Assembly: GCA_040007095.1 (NCBI GenBank)
Contig: JBDTVS010000080.1
Location: forward strand, 1 to 19,230
From: JBDTVS01 sp040007095
GTDB lineage: Bacteria > Acidobacteriota > Vicinamibacteria > Vicinamibacterales > CAVVIG01
Length of the DNA: 19,230 nucleotides
Direction: 5' to 3'
The translations under genes and the position numbers were made by a program. The notes under the pieces were generated by a model. The model was given only the letters and a program-made list of their open reading frames with translations, did not search any database and was not told the DNA's origin. Of the stretch, positions 14,962-19,230 are shown piece after piece. Within the stretch, counting starts at the first letter, position 1; every line of letters begins with the position of its first letter.

Positions 14962-16968
14962 ATGCAGCCATTGACGCGTCGCACCTCCGCGACGGCGTTC
15001 CTTGGCTATTTCTGTGTCGCGTTGCTGTTCAGCTGGCCGCTGCCGCTGCACTTGGGCGACGCATTCACGGGAGGCGTGGGCGGCGATACCGGTAACTACG
15101 TCTGGAATCTGTGGCTCTTCAGGCACGAGGTGATCGCGCACCATCGGTTTCCCCTGTTCACCCAGGAGATCCTGTCGCTGACGCCGCCCGTCGATTTGAG
15201 TCTCCACAACTACACGTTGTTCTCCAACATCCTGGCGTTTTCGCTGATTCCGGTCCTCGGGGTGCCCGTTACGTTCAACGTCGTGTATTTGACGGTATGT
15301 GCACTCACGGGATGGACGATGTTCCTCCTGGCGAGAAACGTCATCGGCCGCTCCTGGGAGGCGTGGCTGGCCGGCCTCCTTTTCGCCTTCTCTCCCTATC
15401 TGGTCGCTCGATCGGAGGCACATTTCAGCCTCGTCGCCGCGGCGCCCCTACCGGCGTTTCTGCTGGTGCTGATCCGGGCGGAGAGGTTGCCCAGACGCCG
15501 CGAGGCCGTCGCGCTGGGTTTCATAATCGCCTGGGCCACGACGTGTGATCCGTACTACGGCGTTTACTGCCTGTCGATTGCTCCCTGCTATCTTGCGGCC
15601 CGTCACCTCAGGCTGCGAATCCGGGCCTTCGCCCCCCCGGCTCCGATCTATGCGACCGTTGCGAGCACGGTGGCGGTGGGTGCAGCGGCGGTGATCGCCG
15701 GTGTGCTCCTGACCGGGGGCGGGGAATTTCATCTGGGCGCAATCCGTCTCGCTCTTCGGACGTTCTACACCCCGGTTCTGGTCCTGACGCTGGCCGTCAC
15801 GCTGCGAATCGGGCTAGGCCTCAGGCCGGGCCTGGCGATTCGTGAGCATCCCAACTTCGGAGTCTTGGTTCGCATGACCGTGTGGGCCGGGCTCACGACT
15901 ACCCTGCTGCTCTCTCCCCTACTGGCTACTTACTTGATTCGGGTGGCCGATGGCGGGACGGTCCACCGCGGGATACTCTGGCGAAGCAGCCCGTCAGGCA
16001 TCGATCTGCTGGCGCTCCTTACCCCGAACCCCAACCATCGGCTGTTCGGCACGCGGTGGCGCGAGTGGCTGACGACTCGACCGGAAGGGTACGTCGAGAA
16101 CGTCGCTGCCCTGACAATCGTCGGTGTCGTAACGTTGGCGCTTGCCGTCTGGAAGTATCGGTTTCGGCCGCCGCGCACATGGCTGGCGCTCACGCTGTTC
16201 TTTGCGGCGCTGGCGCTCGGGCCGTTCGTTCACGTCGGTGGCGTAAACACCTTCATTCCCGGACCTTGGGCGTTCCTGCGGTACCTGCCGATCATCACCG
16301 CGACACGGATGCCGACCCGATTCGCGGTGGTCATGATGCTCGGCTTTTCGATGCTGTTCGGGCTGGCGCTCGCCTCGATCGGGCGGCACAGCCCGCCGCG
16401 TCGGCTCCAGTTGCTCGGCCTGGTCACGGTGCTCCTGGGATTCGAACTCGCACCTTTTCCGCGTCAACTCCATTCGGCCCACATTCCAGACATCTACAAG
16501 ATCGTCGCCAACGATCCGCGACCAATCCGTGTGCTCGAGCTGCCATTCGGTATACGCGACGGCGAATCATCCGAAGGCAATTTCAACGCCTCGTCCGAGT
16601 TCTATCAGACGTTTCATGAAAAGGCGCTCGTCGGCGGCTACCTGTCGCGTATCACCTCACGCGAGGTCGAGCGCCAGCGGCAGTTCGAGCCCCTTGACAC
16701 GCTGATGCGCCTCAGCGCCGGTGGCGTCGTGCCATCCTCGACATTGGAAGAGTCCAAGCGGCAGGGTGTCGATTTTCCCGAGCGGGCCAAGTTGGGCTAC
16801 GTCGTGATTCACGCCGACCGCGCGTCGCCTGCACTGCGTCAGTTCGCCATCGACGCCTTTCAGCTCGTCAAGGTAGCCGAAGACGACGGCAACGAGCTGT
16901 ATGTGCCGCAGGGCGGTCACCTCTCGACAACCATCGACCCGTCGCTCCGGAAAAGAGGAGCGCCGTAA
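14962..16968 (+). CDS. Polytopic membrane protein, GT-C glycosyltransferase-like
   Basis: The 668-aa protein has about ten or more hydrophobic segments over residues 10-500 and a soluble C-terminal part (about 505-668) without membrane segments. The first loop holds LGDAFTGGVGGDTGNYVWNLW (31-51). Acidic residues at this place, after the first membrane helix, are typical of GT-C glycosyltransferases that use polyprenyl-phosphate sugars, and the general layout agrees. The specific family, donor and acceptor cannot be told from sequence alone. The ATG at 14962 has only a weak ribosome binding site, but the first membrane helix follows directly and the promoter-operator at 14904-14937 sits just upstream. 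It is probably a single-gene unit, and a role in envelope glycan or glycoprotein synthesis is inferred. Confidence 0.7.
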   Translation: MQPLTRRTSATAFLGYFCVALLFSWPLPLHLGDAFTGGVGGDTGNYVWNLWLFRHEVIAHHRFPLFTQEILSLTPPVDLSLHNYTLFSNILAFSLIPVLGVPVTFNVVYLTVCALTGWTMFLLARNVIGRSWEAWLAGLLFAFSPYLVARSEAHFSLVAAAPLPAFLLVLIRAERLPRRREAVALGFIIAWATTCDPYYGVYCLSIAPCYLAARHLRLRIRAFAPPAPIYATVASTVAVGAAAVIAGVLLTGGGEFHLGAIRLALRTFYTPVLVLTLAVTLRIGLGLRPGLAIREHPNFGVLVRMTVWAGLTTTLLLSPLLATYLIRVADGGTVHRGILWRSSPSGIDLLALLTPNPNHRLFGTRWREWLTTRPEGYVENVAALTIVGVVTLALAVWKYRFRPPRTWLALTLFFAALALGPFVHVGGVNTFIPGPWAFLRYLPIITATRMPTRFAVVMMLGFSMLFGLALASIGRHSPPRRLQLLGLVTVLLGFELAPFPRQLHSAHIPDIYKIVANDPRPIRVLELPFGIRDGESSEGNFNASSEFYQTFHEKALVGGYLSRITSREVERQRQFEPLDTLMRLSAGGVVPSSTLEESKRQGVDFPERAKLGYVVIHADRASPALRQFAIDAFQLVKVAEDDGNELYVPQGGHLSTTIDPSLRKRGAP

Positions 16969-17041
16969 GGCTTCAGGCGCGTCCACCAGTGAGGAGCGCC
17001 AACAATGGTCCTCGACGGTCGACTGCCGGGTGTGGCGATAT

Positions 17042-17072
17042 CGTTTGACCTCAAATTAGTAATTGCGATACG
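17042..17072 (+). promoter_or_regulatory. TTTGACCTCAAA operator with promoter
   Basis: Exact core at 17044-17055. TTGACC (17045-17050) and GATACG (17067-17072) are spaced by 16 bases, with TGC before the latter as an extended -10. The arrangement equals that at 1837-1864. Downstream lie the 38-aa membrane protein (17143), the DUF1223 gene (17346) and the secreted Cys protein (18261), which may share this promoter. Confidence 0.65.
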
Positions 17073-17142
17073 CTGACGATCCGGTTGCACAGGCCTCGGC
17101 TCGGAGTTCGGAGTTCGAGTCGGTTCTTTCACAGGAGCCGTC

Positions 17143-17259
17143 ATGTTGTTCACCCACATGGTTGTGATCGGTTCCTTCGCCGTCGGGTGGATTCGTCTCT
17201 GGTGGAGCCAGACGATCTGGCGCCGGCACGCACGACCGCACGGCGCGGGGGCGTCCTGA
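17143..17259 (+). CDS. Small membrane protein (38 aa), unknown function
   Basis: The gene encodes MLFTHMVVIGSFAVGW followed by IRLWWSQTIWRRHARPHG and a short tail. It has one hydrophobic segment (about 2-16), a Trp-rich interface stretch and a basic end. AGGAG (17133-17137) lies 5 bases before the ATG, a good start. It is the first gene after the operator-promoter at 17042-17072 and lies about 85 bases before the DUF1223 gene, so it may lead a three-gene unit. No family is recognised. With the proteins at 2128 and 10292 it makes three small membrane proteins in the window, two behind the same operator type. Confidence 0.5.
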   Translation: MLFTHMVVIGSFAVGWIRLWWSQTIWRRHARPHGAGAS

Positions 17260-17345
17260 TGGTCCCTGGCAGAGCGGAATATTCCGGAGCCTTCCGGTGA
17301 TACAAGAAGTGGACGTCGTCATTTTCGTCCAGCTGGGAGTGAACC

Positions 17346-18227
17346 ATGGCAAGAGTCACCGTGGGACGTCTCGTCCCGGTGATGGCCGGAGTGGGATTCC
17401 CTGGGCTCGCCGTGATGCTGGGCCTGTCTGTCGCTCGAGGCCAGGGAGCGGCGTCGCAACCAGACCACGGGCTTTCGCTTGACGACGACCGGTCCGCTCC
17501 AGTGGGGCCGGCCATTGTCGTGGCCGAACTCTTCACCTCGGAGGGTTGTTCAAGCTGTCCGCCCGCCGACGAGGTATTGAGTCGGCTGGCCGTTGAGCCA
17601 CTGATTCCAGGCGTTCAGGTACTCGCGCTCGGCGAGCACGTCGACTACTGGGATCGATTGGGATGGAAGGACCCCTTTTCGTCGCCGATCTTTACCGGAC
17701 GGCAATCCCAGTACCACACGCAGGTCTTTCGCCGCAGCAGCGTCTACACCCCGCAGCTCGTCGTCGACGGACAATTCGAGGGAATTGGCAGCGACTTGGC
17801 GGCGGTGAAACGCGCGATCGTCAGGGCCGCGCACGCGCCCAAAGCGACGGTCGCGGTTTCATGGACGGCCCTCGATGCCGATCTCGGCAAGGCAACGGTC
17901 CAGATCGATGTCCCTTCTGAAGTGATCCTCCGAGAGAGGGCCGATGTGATGGTCGCCGTCACTCAGAATCGCCTGACGACAGACGTCAGGCGCGGCGAAA
18001 ACCGTGGGCGCCAGCTGACACACAGTGCCGTGGTCCACAGCCTGACGCCGCTGGGGACGCTCGGTTCGACGGCCAGAACCTTCTCCACTCCAATGGTCGT
18101 ACCGGTGGCGCCAGAGTGGCGGCGATCGGACATTCGGATCGTGGCGTTTCTCCAGGAACGCGAAGGTCGTCGGATCGTCGGAGCCGGGTCGACGAGGATC
18201 GACGGGCCCGGAGGGTCGGGAGAGTGA
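17346..18227 (+). CDS. Secreted DUF1223 thioredoxin-like protein
   Basis: The 293-aa protein opens with an uncleaved or cleaved N-terminal hydrophobic segment (about 8-31), then a DUF1223 domain. Seen: VVAELFTSEGCSSCPPADEVL (58-78) with the CxxC pair C68 and C71, HVDYWDRLGWKDPFSSP (98-114), RQSQY (119-123) and VYTPQLVVDG (133-142). DUF1223 has a thioredoxin fold and is found in exported proteins; a dithiol redox role in the periplasm fits but is not established. GGGAG about 8 bases before the ATG supports the start. The gene ends 33 bases before a small secreted Cys protein, so the two are likely co-transcribed and may work on related redox or metal chemistry, which is inference. Confidence 0.88.
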   Translation: MARVTVGRLVPVMAGVGFPGLAVMLGLSVARGQGAASQPDHGLSLDDDRSAPVGPAIVVAELFTSEGCSSCPPADEVLSRLAVEPLIPGVQVLALGEHVDYWDRLGWKDPFSSPIFTGRQSQYHTQVFRRSSVYTPQLVVDGQFEGIGSDLAAVKRAIVRAAHAPKATVAVSWTALDADLGKATVQIDVPSEVILRERADVMVAVTQNRLTTDVRRGENRGRQLTHSAVVHSLTPLGTLGSTARTFSTPMVVPVAPEWRRSDIRIVAFLQEREGRRIVGAGSTRIDGPGGSGE

Positions 18228-18260
18228 ACCAGGCGTTTTACGACGTCAAGGAGAGCAGAC

Positions 18261-18602
18261 ATGAGAGTGACCAGAACCGCGTCCTTCCTCCTCGTTGGCG
18301 GATTGGTGATCGGCGGGACGACATTGGGGGCCGCCGAGATGACGCTCACGGGCACCGTGGGCGACGCGATGTGCGGCGTCAAACACATGATCAAAGACGA
18401 GGCCGCTTGCACCAAGGGGTGTGTGACGAAGGGCTCCGAGTACGCACTGATCGTCAAGGACAAGGCCTACACGCTGAAAGCGTCAGCCGCACAGAAGGGC
18501 GAGCTGGAGAAACTGGCCGGGAAGATGGCCATGATCACCGGTGACGTCACCGGCGACATCGTCATGGTCAAATCCGTGAAGATGGGCACGACGAAGAAAT
18601 GA
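18261..18602 (+). CDS. Small secreted protein with conserved Cys, unknown function
   Basis: The 113-aa protein has a signal peptide (about 1-25, ending TTLGAA) and a mature domain that begins with beta-strand-like MTLTGTVGDAMCGVKHM. Three Cys (38, 50, 54) and His42 form a pattern C-x3-H-x7-C-x3-C that could bind a metal or form a disulfide. The pattern GDAMCGVKHM followed by C-x3-C and YALIVKDKAYTL is one I associate with small secreted proteins of Acidobacteria, but I cannot name the family with certainty. AGGAGAG about 8 bases before the ATG gives a good start. It follows the DUF1223 gene at 33 bases and is followed by hairpins at 18639 and 18703, so it is probably the last gene of that unit. 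Confidence 0.78.
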   Translation: MRVTRTASFLLVGGLVIGGTTLGAAEMTLTGTVGDAMCGVKHMIKDEAACTKGCVTKGSEYALIVKDKAYTLKASAAQKGELEKLAGKMAMITGDVTGDIVMVKSVKMGTTKK

Positions 18603-18638
18603 GAGTTTGAAGGCCGGGACGGCCCGGTGCCGACTGGT

Positions 18639-18667
18639 CGACGACTTCGGAGGAACCTCGGTCGTCG
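18639..18667 (+). terminator. Hairpin after the secreted Cys protein gene
   Basis: CGACGAC (18639-18645) pairs with GTCGTCG (18661-18667), and GAGG/CCTC pair inside the loop. It lies 37 bases after the stop codon. There is no T tract, so the call is moderate. Confidence 0.4.
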
Positions 18668-18702
18668 GTGAGCGGCAGTTTCGCGCCGCCCGAACGCCGC
18701 GG

Positions 18703-18727
18703 GCGCGTGACTCCCAGAGTCCCGCGC
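18703..18727 (+). terminator. Second hairpin after the secreted Cys protein gene
   Basis: GCGCG-T-GACTC pairs with GAGTC-C-CGCGC around the loop CCA, with a single mismatch. GGGCTTTCTC follows closely, the nearest thing to a T-rich tail in this region. It is a likely terminator for the 17143-18602 unit. Confidence 0.5.
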
Positions 18728-18802
18728 AGCGGGCTTTCTCATTCGGATGGTACGCCCAACCTCCCGACACCCTGCTAGTAATACGATCTTCTGCTGCTGC
18801 CG

Positions 18803-19009
18803 ATGCATCGCGAACCGCGCCCGCGCGTCGGCCGGAGATATCGAGAGAACACCCTGATCCTCGAGACACGCATCGAGACGAACGGTGGGACGGTGACCAT
18901 CATCGATTTCATGCCGCCACGCGGCCGCAACTCCGATGTCGTCCGTCTGGTGCGCGGCGATCGCGGATCCGTGCAGATGCGGACCGAGCTGGTGCTCCGC
19001 TTCAACTAG
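18803..19009 (+). pseudogene. Fragment of a GH15-type glycosidase (glucoamylase/trehalase-like) N-terminal domain
   Basis: The 68-residue frame contains RRYRENTLILETRIETNGG, then VTIIDFMPPRG (residues 30-40), then DVVRLVRGDRGSVQMRTELVLRF just before the stop. This matches the beta-sandwich part of the N-terminal domain in bacterial GH15 glucoamylase/trehalase-like proteins, where the pattern LVLET-DFMPPRG-RI(V)-G-V-M-ELVLRF recurs. The first part of the domain is missing upstream, and the whole catalytic (alpha/alpha)6 barrel is missing downstream. No ribosome binding site is apparent. It is a remnant of a gene of about 600 codons. Some GH15 proteins hydrolyse trehalose, a thematic link with otsAB, but the substrate of the lost enzyme is unknown. 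Confidence 0.65.
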
Positions 19010-19084
19010 AGAAGTCGCATGCACGCGTACCGGCCGGAAGGACGGTGCACCAATCATACTGTCGGGCTATGCTTACTCGTGGAC

Positions 19085-19230
19085 GTGACGAAGCCGCTCA
19101 ACCCACGCTACGTGGGCATTCTAGCGCTCGCATCCTGCCTCATCTTGATTGGCGGGTGGCTGGCACGACCTCGCAATCTTCCGCAGAATCCTGCGCCAAT
19201 CCCGTCCGAAACAGAGCTGGAGCAACTTGC
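19085..19230 (+). CDS. N-terminal part of a membrane-anchored protein, cut by the window edge
   Basis: The open frame begins GTG (19085) or GTG (19079) and runs off the end. The first 48 residues have a signal-anchor segment (about 9-25, YVGILALASCLILIGGWLA), then a Pro- and Asn-rich linker RPRNLPQNPAPIPSETELEQL. This suggests an exported or membrane-tethered protein whose functional domain lies beyond the window; some anchored trypsin-like proteases begin this way, but nothing here proves it. TATGCT (19068-19073) may be the -10 box, and no ribosome binding site is seen. Confidence 0.55.
   Translation, partial: MTKPLNPRYVGILALASCLILIGGWLARPRNLPQNPAPIPSETELEQL

Noticed and set aside
17275..17286. 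Perfect 12-bp palindrome CGGAATATTCCG before the DUF1223 gene
   Set aside because: It occurs once in the window and has no matching second site; it may be a binding site, but chance is not excluded.
18605..18612. AGTTTGAA after the secreted Cys protein gene as an operator half-site
   Set aside because: Only one arm is present, it lies just behind a stop codon, and no promoter-like spacing to a gene follows.

Overview
This is a GC-rich chromosomal window from a Gram-negative-type bacterium. The gene set suggests an Acidobacteriota (Vicinamibacteria-like) genome. That is an inference from family content, with no marker gene to prove it: paired DUF5985 membrane proteins, a small secreted Cys protein of a type I associate with Acidobacteria, a Pal lipoprotein, a Tat-type Rieske protein, DUF1223 and DUF6986. 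No rRNA, tRNA, CRISPR array, transposase or phage gene was seen. Gene density is low, and several stretches of 300-650 bases hold no convincing gene.

Layout. Bases 243-1556 (-) encode a membrane HD phosphohydrolase related to PgpH (c-di-AMP phosphodiesterase). A 36-aa membrane protein (2128-2238) and a Pal/OmpA lipoprotein (2491-3075) follow on the + strand, each downstream of a TTTGACC(A/T)CAAA promoter-operator, and Pal ends in a strong double hairpin. Next come two coupled DUF5985 membrane proteins (3436-3963) and a decayed methyltransferase remnant (about 4027-4400). A fused trehalose-6-phosphate synthase/phosphatase (OtsA-OtsB, 4350-6758, -) is divergent from a MarR-family regulator (6966-7442, +), with a near-perfect palindrome at the otsAB start. 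A truncated third DUF5985 copy and an empty region lead to a DUF6986 aldolase/CitE-like enzyme (8509-9951, -). Then come a 50-aa membrane protein, an orphan Rieske protein (10709-11266, -), and a perfect 28-bp tandem repeat of a TCGCGAAAT palindrome. A diadenylate cyclase fused to a YbbR domain (11884-13035, +) is followed by a stand-alone receiver (13461-13847), an unknown protein (14359-14736), a 668-aa polytopic GT-C-like membrane protein (14962-16968), another 38-aa membrane protein (17143-17259), a DUF1223 thioredoxin-like protein (17346-18227) and a small secreted Cys protein (18261-18602). The window ends with a GH15-type glycosidase fragment and the start of a membrane-anchored protein running off the edge.

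The strongest non-coding signal is a dispersed operator with consensus TTTGACCTCAAA, often extended to TAGTTTGA-N2-TCAAACTA. The exact 12-mer occurs three times, with three close variants and one half-site, mostly at promoters. In five + strand copies the centre is CC, so that TTGACC can serve as a -35 box (GTGACC in one). The window encodes one MarR repressor candidate, next to one of these sites. The proposal is a local and probably genome-wide MarR regulon covering trehalose synthesis, Pal, a GT-C-like membrane protein and small membrane proteins, that is, envelope and osmotic stress functions. The window also carries both a c-di-AMP-type cyclase and a PgpH-like hydrolase. Several loci are in decay (methyltransferase, DUF5985, GH15 fragments), which fits the low gene density.
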